Shown: piece by piece, positions 35,908 through 45,166 of the stretch | Layout of the letters: every line of letters starts with the position of its first letter | Numbering within the stretch: the stretch's first letter is position 1 | Source of the DNA: Methylobacterium sp. J-048 | GTDB taxonomy: Bacteria > Pseudomonadota > Alphaproteobacteria > Rhizobiales > Beijerinckiaceae | NCBI RefSeq assembly: GCF_022829515.1 | Contig: NZ_JAKSYL010000137.1 | Span: forward strand, 1 to 64,000 | DNA length: 64,000 nucleotides | Direction of reading: 5' to 3' | The notes under the pieces: model-generated | The model's input: only the letters and a program-made list of their open reading frames with translations | Database searches by the model: none | Told to the model about the DNA's origin: nothing | Translations under genes and position numbers: made by a program

Positions 35908-36696
35908 ATGACCCTGCCCGTCCCGAGCCTCCACGGCCTGCTGCCCGCCGAGCCGGCCCGATACCTCGGCTGGTCCTGTATCGCCGATCCGGCCATCGCC
36001 GGCGCCCTCGCGCGTTCGGGCTTCGATGCCGTGCTGCTCGACCAGCAGCATGGCGCGCACGACTATCATTCGTGCTGTGCGGCGATCACCGAGGTGGCGC
36101 TCGCCGGCAAGCCGAGTCTCGTCCGGATCCCGGTCGGCGACTTCGCCATGGCGTCGCGGATGCTGGATGCCGGCGCCTCGGGCATCGTCGCGCCGATGAT
36201 CAACAGCGTGGCGGACGCGCAGGCGCTGGCGGCGGCGACCAAGTACCCGCCGGTCGGGCAGCGGAGCTGGGGTCCGGACCGCGCCATGTGGATGTCGGGC
36301 CAGAGCGACGCGACCGAGTTTCTCGCCGGCGCCAACGCCCGGGCGCTGACCATCGCCATGTGCGAGACCGCGGAGGCGATCGACGCCCTGGAGCCGATCC
36401 TGGCCCTGCCGGGGATCGACGGCATCCTGGTCGGGCCCGCCGACCTGTCGATCGCCCTGTCCAAGGGCAAGGCCATCGACCCAGCGGGCGCGGCGGTCAC
36501 GGCCGCCCTCGGCGAGATCGTGCGCAAGACCCGGGCGGCCGGCAAGCTGCCCTGCGCCTTCTCGCCATCGCCGCTGCGGGCGCGGGAGATGGTCGCGATG
36601 GGCTTTCAGCTGGTCTCGGTCGAGTACGATGCGATGACCATCGTCAACGCCTTCGCCAAGCTCCTGCGCGACACCGATCCGTCGCGGGTCGCTTGA
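35908..36696 (+). CDS. HpcH/HpaI aldolase family protein
   Basis: 262 residues of the class II, metal-dependent HpcH/HpaI fold. It has FDAVLLDQQHGAHD (catalytic loop with Asp-x-x-His), KPSLVRIPVGD, GASGIVAPMINS, MCETAEAIDALEPI (metal-binding Glu) and GPADLSIALS (metal-binding Asp). Family members split or form 2-oxo-4-hydroxy acids, giving pyruvate and an aldehyde; the specific substrate is not evident. The gene is opposite in direction to its neighbours tolQ and ybgC and interrupts their usual adjacency. The ATG at 35908 has AGGAAG before it. Confidence 0.88.
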   Translation: MTLPVPSLHGLLPAEPARYLGWSCIADPAIAGALARSGFDAVLLDQQHGAHDYHSCCAAITEVALAGKPSLVRIPVGDFAMASRMLDAGASGIVAPMINSVADAQALAAATKYPPVGQRSWGPDRAMWMSGQSDATEFLAGANARALTIAMCETAEAIDALEPILALPGIDGILVGPADLSIALSKGKAIDPAGAAVTAALGEIVRKTRAAGKLPCAFSPSPLRAREMVAMGFQLVSVEYDAMTIVNAFAKLLRDTDPSRVA

Positions 36697-36705
36697 CCCG
36701 AGGCG

Positions 36706-37137
36706 TTACTCGGCCCCGGCCGGGGCGAGGAGCCGCCGCAACGCCTCCGGTAACCGGATGGCGCGGCCGTCGCGCACGCAGGCGACCGTGACCTCGGCAG
36801 CGACGAGCAGGTCGTCGCCCCGGCGGACCTCCTGGGCGAGTTGCATCGAGGCACCACGCAGAAGCTGGGTGCGGGTCACGATGGTGAGCTGGTCGTCCAT
36901 GCGGGCGGGGCGGATGAAATCCAGCGTCATCCGGCGAACCACGAAGACTAGGCCGCGCGCCTCCCGGTGCAGATCGGATTGGTCGCCCGCCAAGCCGCGC
37001 AGCAGCTCGGTCCGGCCGCGCTCCAGGAAGCGCAGGTAGCTCGCGTGGTAGACGAAGCCCGAGAAGTCGGTGTCCTCGTAATAGACCCGCACCGCCAGGC
37101 GGTGAGGCTCCGTGTCGACAGGGTTCGGTCCGCTCAT
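36706..37137 (-). CDS. ybgC: Tol-Pal-associated acyl-CoA thioesterase YbgC
   Basis: 143 residues of the hot-dog fold. The YbgC motif YYEDTDFSGFVYHASYLRFLERGRTE (catalytic Asp at about residue 25) is complete, followed by FVVRRMTLDFIRPARMDD. YbgC hydrolyses acyl-CoA or acyl-ACP thioesters on the inner face of the membrane. In most Tol loci it directly precedes tolQ; here a reversed aldolase gene stands between them. It converges on the aldolase gene, nine bases apart. Confidence 0.92.
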   Translation of the reverse strand: MSGPNPVDTEPHRLAVRVYYEDTDFSGFVYHASYLRFLERGRTELLRGLAGDQSDLHREARGLVFVVRRMTLDFIRPARMDDQLTIVTRTQLLRGASMQLAQEVRRGDDLLVAAEVTVACVRDGRAIRLPEALRRLLAPAGAE

Positions 37138-37215
37138 CGGCGTGGTCTACGGCATGGTGCGGAGGCGGGGAAACCCGACCGCTGAAACAGGCGCGCCGGC
37201 CTGTGCCGGACACGA

Positions 37216-37241
37216 CGAGGGCCGCCCTGGGGCGGCCCTCG
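37216..37241. terminator. Strong hairpin downstream of the DUF4142 gene
   Basis: CGAGGGCCGCC-CTGG-GGCGGCCCTCG forms an 11-bp perfect stem with a 4-base loop, 24 bases after the minus-strand stop at 37266. No T run follows, so it is terminator-like rather than canonical. Confidence 0.6.
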
Positions 37242-37265
37242 CATAGTCAGGTTCGCGCTGTCGGA

Positions 37266-37994
37266 TCAGCCGCCGATGCGGGCGGCCAGGCTCGCCGAGT
37301 GGGCGTGCTCGTCGGCGATGTAGGGCAGCGCCTCGCTGGCGAAGCGGCGGCCCTGGGCGCTGTCGCCCGACTTGGCGTAGGCGTCGTAGAGCGCCAGGGT
37401 CTGGGCGTCGGACCGCGCCTGCTGGTCGATATAGGTCCGATCGAAGGACCGGTTGTTCGGGGCCGACTTGAGCTGGGACAGGCGGGCCTGGCCGCGCTCG
37501 CCAAGGGCCACGCGACGGCCCGGCTCGGTCGGGCTGTTGTCGACGATGCCGACCGCGCCCAGCGCGCCACCGACGATGCTGGTGCCGAGGTTCGCGGCGA
37601 TGGTCACCGGGGCCAGCACGAAGCCGACCGGGTTGCTCAGATCGGTCTGGATACCCTGGTTGTCCGAGACCACCGTGCCGTTGCGCGACAGGGAGGTGTT
37701 CGGCGGCAGGAGGGCATCGGTGGTGGCCTTACGCTCGACCAGGACACGGTTTGCGTAATTCCGGACCCGCGGGTTGCGCGACCGCTCGAGGGCGATGCGG
37801 CTGGCCTCGATGCTGGTGGCATCCGAACGCAGCGCCTCGGCGCGGAACGCGGGGGTCTCGGTCGCGGCGGCGCCGACGTCCTGCTGCTGGTTGGCGAAGG
37901 GCAGGATCCGGATCGGCAGCGCGTCCTGGGCGAAAGCCGGCGTCGAGAGCGCAGCGGCGGAAAGGCCGAGGACGGCGAGTGTGATGTTCTTCAT
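37266..37994 (-). CDS. DUF4142 family periplasmic protein
   Basis: 242 residues. The signal peptide MKNITLAVLGLSAAALSTPAFAQ is cleaved after AFA. The mature part has the DUF4142 helical pattern: RAEALRSDATSIEASRIALERSRNPRVRNYANRVLVERKATTDALL and later YIDQQARSDAQTLALYDAYAKSGDSAQGRRFASEALPYIADEHAHSASL. A hydrophobic Gly/Val-rich stretch (NPVGFVLAPVTIAANLGTSIVGGALGAVG) between the two halves is an insertion that may contact the membrane. The function of the family is not established; members often appear under stress control. The ATG at 37994 is the natural start of the signal peptide. Confidence 0.82.
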   Translation of the reverse strand: MKNITLAVLGLSAAALSTPAFAQDALPIRILPFANQQQDVGAAATETPAFRAEALRSDATSIEASRIALERSRNPRVRNYANRVLVERKATTDALLPPNTSLSRNGTVVSDNQGIQTDLSNPVGFVLAPVTIAANLGTSIVGGALGAVGIVDNSPTEPGRRVALGERGQARLSQLKSAPNNRSFDRTYIDQQARSDAQTLALYDAYAKSGDSAQGRRFASEALPYIADEHAHSASLAARIGG

Positions 37995-38361
37995 ATCGGA
38001 AGATGGTCCTTGGTGTTCTTATTGATGGCTCAAAGATGTGTCGGGATTTCGTGGCCTGAACCACAGTCCCGCAATCCTGCCAGCGCCACGCAATCTGGCG
38101 CGGTCGTCATCACAACTGCTGCGTTATGAGGCTGTTCCGCCGCCGTGATCGCGTTTGCGTGAGCGATCCAGGCGTCCGACTACGCAAAAGCTTGGCGTTA
38201 TTGCCGGGGGCGGCTGGTCCGAAACCCGAATGCGCTGAGGTGCTTGGCTCTTGTGCAGCGCACGCGTCGAGGGAGCTCGGCTCCGGAGGTCCGGGCGGCC
38301 GTCCATGAACCAGGCGTGAACCAGCCCCGTCCCGACCGCATGGACCTCGGCCGTCGATTGT
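37995..38361. other. Intergenic region between the DUF4142 gene and ruvB
   Basis: No credible gene is seen in these 367 bases. The part up to about 38190 is less GC-rich and should hold the promoter of the DUF4142 gene. TTTGCGT at 38154-38160 and ACGCAAA at 38182-38188 form a 7-bp inverted repeat. Some short frames occur on both strands without ribosome sites. Confidence 0.45.
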
Positions 38362-39411
<1,050 letters not shown>

Positions 39412-39665
39412 GGACCTTCGCTCGTGGACCGGCCCGACTGGGCGCCGATGAAGCGTCCACGGGAGCCGCCGCGTCCGGGCCGCTCCTCCTAATACGGGGA
39501 GCCGGCGAAGTCTAAGCACGTCACAGCTTCCCCGCCGCAGCACACCGTCACGCCCGACGGCGACGATTCAGGCGGCCACAACCGTTGGACTCGATGAAAC
39601 CGAATTGCTGCGCCGCGCATTTCGTTGGGGAATCCGCAAACTCGGCCGCAGGGCATTCTTCGACC
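39412..39665. promoter_or_regulatory. Divergent intergenic region, ruvB promoter side
   Basis: 254 bases separating ruvB (minus) from a small secreted-protein gene (plus). No repeat, RNA gene or clear promoter box is recognised. By position it must hold both promoters. Confidence 0.3.
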
Positions 39666-39905
39666 ATGACCATCCGATCGACCGGAACCGGCGCGGCCAG
39701 CGCCTTCCTGCTTCTGGCCAGCCTGGCGACCGCTCAGGCCGCGCCGGCCGGAAACGAGACCAAGGTGGCCGAGGCCGCCCCGACGCAGGTCCACCCGGTC
39801 GCTATCGTCGAGCACGACGACGATGCCAGTTGCAGCCGGGCGCGGCGGCGCCTGTGGATCGAGGGCGAGGGCTGGGTGGTACGCCGGATCACGACCTGCC
39901 GGTGA
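39666..39905 (+). CDS. Small secreted protein of unknown function
   Basis: 79 residues. The signal peptide TGAASAFLLLASLATAQAAPA is cleaved near residue 26. The mature part of about 50 residues has two Cys (DDASCSRARRRLWIEGEGWVVRRITTCR), the last one residue from the C terminus, so a single disulfide loop is likely. The family is not recognised. The ATG at 39666 was taken as it directly opens the signal peptide; an upstream ATG at 39585 would add an unrelated extension. Confidence 0.55.
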   Translation: MTIRSTGTGAASAFLLLASLATAQAAPAGNETKVAEAAPTQVHPVAIVEHDDDASCSRARRRLWIEGEGWVVRRITTCR

Positions 39906-39951
39906 GGCGCGTAAGATCCTTCCCATACGCATTCTGCGCGGCTGGCGGCAC

Positions 39952-39976
39952 GGAACGGCCGGTGATCGTGTCGGTT
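39952..39976 (+). promoter_or_regulatory. Possible EcfG-type general stress promoter
   Basis: GGAAC at 39952-39956, a 16-base spacer and GGTT at 39973-39976 fit the EcfG consensus (GGAAC, 16-17 bases, CGTT) except for one base of the -10. The site is about 55 bases before the secreted-protein gene at 40029, a suitable distance. Confidence 0.35.
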
Positions 39977-40028
39977 CCTCAGGGACGTTCCTGACGTGTT
40001 CCTCCCATCGAGTCTCGGAGCCGGCCGC

Positions 40029-40370
40029 ATGATCTCCCGGACAGGTCTTACACTCGCCGCCATCCTCCTGGCCGCACCGGCCTGGGCCCAGGGTATTTAT
40101 CCCTACGCCCCTGTGGCGACCCAGGAGAGCGACTTCGCCGGCCCGTTGGTGCGCGGCACCTATATCGGTGCCCCGCTGACCCGGGTGCCGCGGCCGAGCC
40201 AGCTTGTGCCGTCGCCCTGGAGCTACGGAACCTACGGGATCCCCACCGTCACCGGCATCGCGGCGGCGCCCGCGCAGCCGCCGACCATCACGGTGATCAA
40301 CGCGACCAATCCGGCGGTGAGCCGCGCGGCCGGTGCGCAGGTCATCACGGTGCAGGTTCCGCGCCGTTGA
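40029..40370 (+). CDS. Secreted Pro/Tyr-rich protein of unknown function
   Basis: 113 residues with a signal peptide (MISRTGLTLAAILLAAPAWAQ, cleavage at residue 21). The mature protein has no Cys and is rich in Pro, Tyr, Thr and Val (GIYPYAPVATQ, GTYIGAPLTRVPRPSQ), so it is likely extended or beta-rich in the periplasm or on the surface. The family is not recognised. A possible EcfG-type promoter lies upstream. The 3' end overlaps the convergent gene at 40345-40698 by 26 bases. Confidence 0.6.
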   Translation: MISRTGLTLAAILLAAPAWAQGIYPYAPVATQESDFAGPLVRGTYIGAPLTRVPRPSQLVPSPWSYGTYGIPTVTGIAAAPAQPPTITVINATNPAVSRAAGAQVITVQVPRR

Positions 40371-40698
40371 GCGACGCGAACCAGGCGGCGTAGGGCGTGT
40401 TCCGGACGAGGTGACGGTTCAGGTCCGGTGCACCGTCGGTCCACCAGACAGGACCGCGCTCGCCGAGGGCGGTCTTGGCTGCGTTGACCTCGGCCCGGGC
40501 GGCCTTCATCGCAGCGGCGGCCTCCGGATCGCCCGCCCGCTCGATAACCTTGGCCGCCTTCACGGCCCGGCGCGCATCCATCAGCCGGGCCACCAGCGCC
40601 GCGCGATGCTCCTCAGACAGGTGCGGATTGGCGCGCCGCCACAGACGGTCGCGGACGACGATATAGTGCAAGTCGGGCGTGATGATGACCTCACGCAT
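40345..40698 (-). CDS. Conserved-looking cytoplasmic protein of unknown function
   Basis: 117 residues. It begins MREVIITPDLHYIVVRDRLWRRANPHLSEEHRAALVARLMDARRAVK, then a charged helix, and ends ALGERGPVWWTDGAPDLNRHLVRNTPYAAWFASL. The compact hydrophobic C-terminal motif suggests a real folded domain, and codon use is that of a true gene, but no function is recognised. The ATG at 40698 was preferred to one at 40749 because the first 17 residues of the longer form look unrelated. It is divergent from the diguanylate cyclase gene. Confidence 0.6.
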   Translation of the reverse strand: MREVIITPDLHYIVVRDRLWRRANPHLSEEHRAALVARLMDARRAVKAAKVIERAGDPEAAAAMKAARAEVNAAKTALGERGPVWWTDGAPDLNRHLVRNTPYAAWFASLNGAEPAP

Positions 40699-40775
40699 GC
40701 TGGAATTCGCCTCCGCTGTTGGGTTCAAGTTAAGTCTTGCCGCGTACACACCGGAGATAGGGTCCGGGTTATGCC

Positions 40776-41672
40776 ATGCAGATCGTCGTCGTCGATTCGA
40801 GCCGTGTCGTCCTGCAGATCATCGCGTCGCTGATCGAGCCGCGCGGCCATGACGTGCACGCCTTCACGGATTCCGCGCAGGCCCTGCAATTCCTGTCCGC
40901 GACGCCTTCGGTCCGCGTCCTGATCACCAGCGTCGAGGTGCGGCCACTCTGCGGCCTGGAGCTCTGCTGGTCCGCGCGTCTCCTCGCGGACGAACGCCGA
41001 CCGTTGCACGTCATCACCATGTCGTCCGCCCGCAACGTCCGCAGCCTGGCCGAGGCGCTCGACAGCGGTGCCGACGACTTCATCGAGAAGCCGCCGAGCG
41101 CCGAGGAACTGAACGCCCGGCTGCGCGCGGCCGAGCGCCTGATCACCCTGCAAGAGGAGCTGATCCGTCTCGCCGAGACCGACCCGCTGACCGGCGCCTA
41201 CAACCGCCGGGCGTTCTTCGATCGGGCGCGCATCGCCGCCGAGCAGGGCGGACGCCCGGGCCGGATCTCGGCGATCCTGGCCGACATCGACCATTTCAAG
41301 CGGATCAACGACGAGCACGGGCACGATGTCGGCGACGTCGCCATCAAGGCCGTGGCCGACCTGATCGGCGCGGACGGGATCGGCGGCCGCCTGGGCGGCG
41401 AGGAATTCGGCGTCGTCCTCCCGGGCTGCGGCCTCGCCGAGGCAACCGAGCGGGCCGAGCGCCTGCGGAAGGGCGTTCAAGCCCTGCGCATCCGTAGCGG
41501 GGCCCATGCGATCGGCCTGACCTGCAGCTTCGGCGTCAGCACCTGGATCGAGGCCGACGACGTCCACGCCCTGATCAAGCGGGCCGACATCGCGCTCTAT
41601 GCCGCCAAGAGCGGCGGACGCAACCGCGTGGTGCCGTACCAGGGCGAGTCAGGCTTGGCCGTCGCAAGCTGA
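40776..41672 (+). CDS. Diguanylate cyclase with a degenerate receiver domain
   Basis: 298 residues. The receiver-like domain (1-120) keeps the fold and the Lys (DDFIEKPP) but has Ser52 (LITSVEV...GLEL) where the phospho-accepting Asp should be, and only one Asp of the acidic pair (VVVDSS). The GGDEF domain (about 135-290) has DPLTGAYNRRAFF, DIDHFKRINDEHGHDVGD and the active GGEEF at 207-211. No RxxD inhibition site precedes it. It should make cyclic di-GMP from two GTP in the cytoplasm, perhaps controlled by protein contact rather than phosphorylation. The ATG at 40776 opens the receiver fold directly. Confidence 0.88.
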   Translation: MQIVVVDSSRVVLQIIASLIEPRGHDVHAFTDSAQALQFLSATPSVRVLITSVEVRPLCGLELCWSARLLADERRPLHVITMSSARNVRSLAEALDSGADDFIEKPPSAEELNARLRAAERLITLQEELIRLAETDPLTGAYNRRAFFDRARIAAEQGGRPGRISAILADIDHFKRINDEHGHDVGDVAIKAVADLIGADGIGGRLGGEEFGVVLPGCGLAEATERAERLRKGVQALRIRSGAHAIGLTCSFGVSTWIEADDVHALIKRADIALYAAKSGGRNRVVPYQGESGLAVAS

Positions 41673-41780
41673 GACAGCCGAGCCGCCCCGACCTGACACG
41701 AATGGGCGGAGAATGGTTATTGGCCGCGCCCCATATTGACACACCAGCTCGCGGCACGAAGACAGGAATCGATCGAATAC

Positions 41781-41804
41781 GCGAATATAAAGCTTAATAT
41801 TCGC
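41781..41804. promoter_or_regulatory. Near-perfect 24-bp palindrome upstream of the LuxR-type regulator
   Basis: GCGAATAT..AAGCTT..ATATTCGC: arms of eight bases match exactly around a central AAGCTT, with one mismatched pair on either side of the centre. It lies in an AT-rich island about 83 bases before the start of the next gene, a typical spot for an operator. Which protein binds is unknown; autoregulation by the downstream LuxR-type protein is a possibility. Confidence 0.5.
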
Positions 41805-41886
41805 CCGAAACTCGTGGAATGGATCTTGGAACTACGCATCCGATCCCGGCCCCTTTGTATCGCCGGGAGACGAAAGGTGCGAGGTC

Positions 41887-42561
41887 ATGAGTACGGCCGT
41901 TGGCGTCCTGATCCTGGATGAACCGCAGGACCTGAGCGCGACTGTTCGCGCCACTCTGGAGCACATGCCGGAGTTCCATACGATCGGCGAGGAAGACTTG
42001 GACCGGGCCGATGCCGGGACCACGGTGGCGCTGATCTTCCTCGACGAGATCCGCCTGGCGGACGGGATCGCGCGTCTCGTCGGCCTGAAGGAGCGTCAAC
42101 CGGACCTGCGCACGCTCGTGGCGTTCGGGGCTCTCACCGCCGACGACCTTCGGGCGCTGCTGGCTGCGGGTGCCGATGCCTTCGTGGCACGGTCGAAGTC
42201 GCCGCGGGAATTGTGCGCCGCCCTCCTCGCCCTGGCCGAGGGATCGGACTGCCTCGTGCCGCCCGAGCAGCAGGCCGTGATGCCGGCGGAGCAGGGCGAC
42301 GGCCTCGGGCTCACGCCGCGCGAGGCGGAGGTGCTGCGCTTCCTCAGCTCCGGCTTCAGCAACAAGGAGGTGGCCCGCCGCCTGGCGCTCAGCGTCCGGA
42401 CGGTGGAGACCCACCGGCTCAACCTGCGGCGCAAGACGCAGACCGGTCGTCTGAAGGACCTGGTCTCGCTGGCCCGCCAGCTCGGCCTGGCCCCGGTGGT
42501 CGACAGCGAGCAGAACCGGCGCGGCGGCGGGTCCGGCAGCAGCAACCAGTCCCGGCACTGA
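41887..42561 (+). CDS. Response regulator with LuxR-type DNA-binding domain
   Basis: 224 residues. The N-terminal receiver-like part (about 1-125) starts VGVLILDEPQD and has Asp in ALIFLDEIRL at the phospho-acceptor region. The GerE/LuxR helix-turn-helix at about 138-200 is LTPREAEVLRFLSSGFSNKEVARRLALSVRTVETHRLNLRRKT. A Gly/Ser-rich tail follows. This is the NarL/FixJ class of transcription activators; the partner kinase is not adjacent. The gene is preceded by an AT-rich region with a near-perfect palindrome. ATG at 41887. Confidence 0.85.
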   Translation: MSTAVGVLILDEPQDLSATVRATLEHMPEFHTIGEEDLDRADAGTTVALIFLDEIRLADGIARLVGLKERQPDLRTLVAFGALTADDLRALLAAGADAFVARSKSPRELCAALLALAEGSDCLVPPEQQAVMPAEQGDGLGLTPREAEVLRFLSSGFSNKEVARRLALSVRTVETHRLNLRRKTQTGRLKDLVSLARQLGLAPVVDSEQNRRGGGSGSSNQSRH

Positions 42562-42571
42562 CCGGGATCCC

Positions 42572-42595
42572 GGGCAGCCCCGCGCGGGGCTGCCC
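42572..42595. terminator. Bidirectional hairpin between the LuxR-type and topoisomerase genes
   Basis: A perfect 24-base palindrome made of GGGCAGCCCCGC and its complement fills the 36-base gap between the two convergent stop codons. It is GC-only and has no T run, but its position marks it as the shared terminator. Confidence 0.7.
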
Positions 42596-42597
42596 CC

Positions 42598-43866
42598 CTA
42601 CGCGACGCCGACCTGCGCCCCGGCGCGGGTCCGCGCAGCCCCGGACGTTCTTTTCTTCCCGCCCGCAACCGACTTGATTGCGGTCATGGCAGCCGCCTCG
42701 GCCCGGGGCGCCGCCCCCTTCTTCGCCGGGCTCCGTTTGCGAACCTGAGCCGCAGCCGGCTTGACCCTCTTGCCGGCCAGGCCCTCGGCCTCCGACGCGG
42801 CCAGCCGCGCCTGGAGCAGCCCGAGCACCGCCGCCTCCTCGGAGCGGAGTTGGCCAAGATCCTCGCTCAGCTCGGTCTCCACCGCATCCTTCACCTGCAG
42901 CAGGAGATCGCCCTCCAGGTAGCAATCGAGGATCTGGGGGTGGATGTAGCATTTGCGGCAGATCGTCGGCGTGTTGCCCAGCCGTCCGGCGACGCTCTCG
43001 ATCGCCGCGCGGACGTTGCGCTTGGCCCCCGCCTCGCTGTCGAAGCTCTCGAACTCCCGCAGCGCCAGGGCTGCCAGGACCGTCCCGGCCCAGGTCCGGA
43101 AATCCTTGGCGGTGAAATCCTCGCCGGCGATCTCACGCAGATAGGCATTCACGTCCGATGAGGTCACGTCATGCTGGGTGCCGTCCGCATCGAGATACTG
43201 GAACAGCTCCTGTCCGGGCAGCTCCTGGCACGCCTTCACGATCCGGGCGACGCGCCGGTCCTTGAGGGACACGTCCCAGAACTTGCCGCTCTTGCCCTTG
43301 AAGCGGAACGACAGTTCCGACCCCGCGATCCGGACATGCGGGTCGCGCAGAGTGGTCAGGCCGTAGCTCTTGTTGATGCGGGCATAATCGTCGTTGCCGA
43401 CCCGGATCAGCGTGGTCTCGAGCAGATGGACCACGGTGGCGAGCACCTTCTCGCGGCACAGGCCCGACCGCTTCATGTCGGCATCGACGCGCCGGCGGAT
43501 CCCCGGCAGGGCATCCGCAAAGGCCATGATCCGCGCGAACTTGTTCGTCTCGCGCGCCTGCCGGAAATCCGGATGATAGCGGTACTGCTTGCGGCCCTTG
43601 GCGTCCCGGCCGGTGGCCTGGATATGGCCGCTGCTGCGCGCGCAGATCCAGACATCGGTATAGGCCGGGGGGATCGCCAGGGCGCGGATGCGGGCCAGGA
43701 TCCGCTTGTCGCGCACCGGGGCGCCCTTCGCGTCGAGATAGCGGAAACCCGTGCCGCTGCGCTTACGCGTCAGGCCCGGCCGGCGGTCGTCGACATAGAC
43801 GAGGCCGGCCTCCTCGGCCGCCGCGCGGAGGCTCCCGCCGTTCTGATCCGTCTCGACATCCGCCAT
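42598..43866 (-). CDS. DNA topoisomerase IB (poxvirus-like)
   Basis: 422 residues. The N-terminal half has GFRYLDAKGAPVRDKRILARIRALAIPPAYTDVWIC and QYRYHPDF. The catalytic half has VGNDDYARINKSYGLTTLRDPHV, FKGKSGKFW, AKDFRTWAGT and the nucleophile Tyr307 in TICRKCYIHPQIL. This is the bacterial type IB enzyme, which relaxes supercoils by forming a 3'-phosphotyrosyl link. The last 60 residues are Lys/Ala/Arg-rich, a histone-like tail that probably binds DNA and is common in high-GC genomes. The ATG at 43866 begins the usual N-terminal part. Confidence 0.92.
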   Translation of the reverse strand: MADVETDQNGGSLRAAAEEAGLVYVDDRRPGLTRKRSGTGFRYLDAKGAPVRDKRILARIRALAIPPAYTDVWICARSSGHIQATGRDAKGRKQYRYHPDFRQARETNKFARIMAFADALPGIRRRVDADMKRSGLCREKVLATVVHLLETTLIRVGNDDYARINKSYGLTTLRDPHVRIAGSELSFRFKGKSGKFWDVSLKDRRVARIVKACQELPGQELFQYLDADGTQHDVTSSDVNAYLREIAGEDFTAKDFRTWAGTVLAALALREFESFDSEAGAKRNVRAAIESVAGRLGNTPTICRKCYIHPQILDCYLEGDLLLQVKDAVETELSEDLGQLRSEEAAVLGLLQARLAASEAEGLAGKRVKPAAAQVRKRSPAKKGAAPRAEAAAMTAIKSVAGGKKRTSGAARTRAGAQVGVA

Positions 43867-44000
43867 GGCCGCCCCTCCCGGATACGCCGCCGGGGTACCG
43901 CCCGGCGAGAAGGCGCTGATCAACCGGCGGTGCCCGATCCCCGTTCCGGGTCTGCGCATCCGCCGCAGGCCGATCCCGCGCGGCGTGCTAGAGGGAACCG

Positions 44001-45164
44001 ATGGAGTCCGAACCCGCCCGCGAAAACCTGCCCCCCGCGAAGCGAAGCCTCGTCTTCGTCGTCACCGAGGATTGGTTCTTCGCGTCCCATTTCCTGCCCA
44101 TGGCCCGCGCCGCCATCGCCATGGGGCTCTCGGTCGCCGTGGTCACCCGGGTGCGGGCGCACCGCGCCGTCATCGAGGCGACGGGCGCCCGCGTCGTGCC
44201 GCTGGAGGCGGAGCGGGCGAGCCTCAACCCGATGGCTGCCGGCTACGCGGCCGGGCAGCTCGCCGGGATCCTGAAGGCGCTGAACGCCGACATCGTCCAC
44301 TGCATCGCCCTGCGCAGCATCCTGGTGGGCGGGACCGCGGCCGCCATGGCCGGCATCCCGGCGCGGGTCTACGCGCTGACCGGCCTGGGCCTGGTCGGCG
44401 CACGCAGCGACCGGATCGGACGCGCGGCCCGGCTCGGCCTCAAAGCGTTGATCCGCGGGCCGCTGGCCTCGGCCCGCACCCGCTTCCTGTTCGAGAACCC
44501 GGACGATGCGCTGGCCCTCGGGCTCGATCCGTCCGAGCAATCCGTCACGGTGATCGGCGGGGCCGGCGTCGATCCCGACGCCTTCACGCCGCAGCCGCTG
44601 CCACCGGCACCGCCGCTCAAGGTCGCCGTGGTGGCGCGCATGCTGTGGTCGAAGGGCATCGACGTGGCGGTCGAAGCGACCCGCCTGGCCCGGAGCCGGG
44701 GCGCCGCCATGGAACTCGCCCTGTTCGGGGCGCCCGACCCGTCGAACCGCCGCGCGATCGACGAAGCAACGCTGCGGGACTGGAGCCGCGACGGTGTCGT
44801 TTGGCATGGCCCCACCGCGGACGTGGCGGCCGTCTGGGCGGGCCATCACGTCGCGTGCCTGCCGTCCCGGGGCGGGGAGGGGCTGCCGCGCAGCCTGCTC
44901 GAAGCCGGCGCGTGCGGCCGGGCGCTGGTCACCACCGATGTGCCGGGCTGCCGCAGCCTCGTGCGCGACGGGATCGAGGGCTTCCTGGTGCCCCCGGGCG
45001 ACGCCCCGACCCTGGCCGACGCGCTGGTCCGCCTGAGCGGCGATCCCGCCCTGGTCGCGAGCCTCGGCGCGGCGGCCCGGACCCGGATCGAGGCGGGCGG
45101 CTTCACAGAGGCGGCGGTGACCGATCAGGTCTGCGCCGTGTGGCGCGACCTGCTGGACGCCTGA
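44001..45164 (+). CDS. Glycosyltransferase family 4 protein
   Basis: 387 residues of the GT-B fold. The N-terminal domain has FVVTEDWFFASHFLPMARAA and CIALRSILVG. The C-terminal domain has VAVVARMLWSKGIDVAVEAT, then VWHGPTADVAAVWAGHHVACLPSRGGEGLPRSLLEAGACGRALVTTDVPGC with the E-x7-E motif used to bind the nucleotide sugar. The acceptor is unknown; a polysaccharide or lipid-linked sugar role is inferred. The stop is two bases before the start of the methyltransferase gene, so the two are one operon. Confidence 0.88.
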   Translation: MESEPARENLPPAKRSLVFVVTEDWFFASHFLPMARAAIAMGLSVAVVTRVRAHRAVIEATGARVVPLEAERASLNPMAAGYAAGQLAGILKALNADIVHCIALRSILVGGTAAAMAGIPARVYALTGLGLVGARSDRIGRAARLGLKALIRGPLASARTRFLFENPDDALALGLDPSEQSVTVIGGAGVDPDAFTPQPLPPAPPLKVAVVARMLWSKGIDVAVEATRLARSRGAAMELALFGAPDPSNRRAIDEATLRDWSRDGVVWHGPTADVAAVWAGHHVACLPSRGGEGLPRSLLEAGACGRALVTTDVPGCRSLVRDGIEGFLVPPGDAPTLADALVRLSGDPALVASLGAAARTRIEAGGFTEAAVTDQVCAVWRDLLDA

Positions 45165-45166
45165 CC

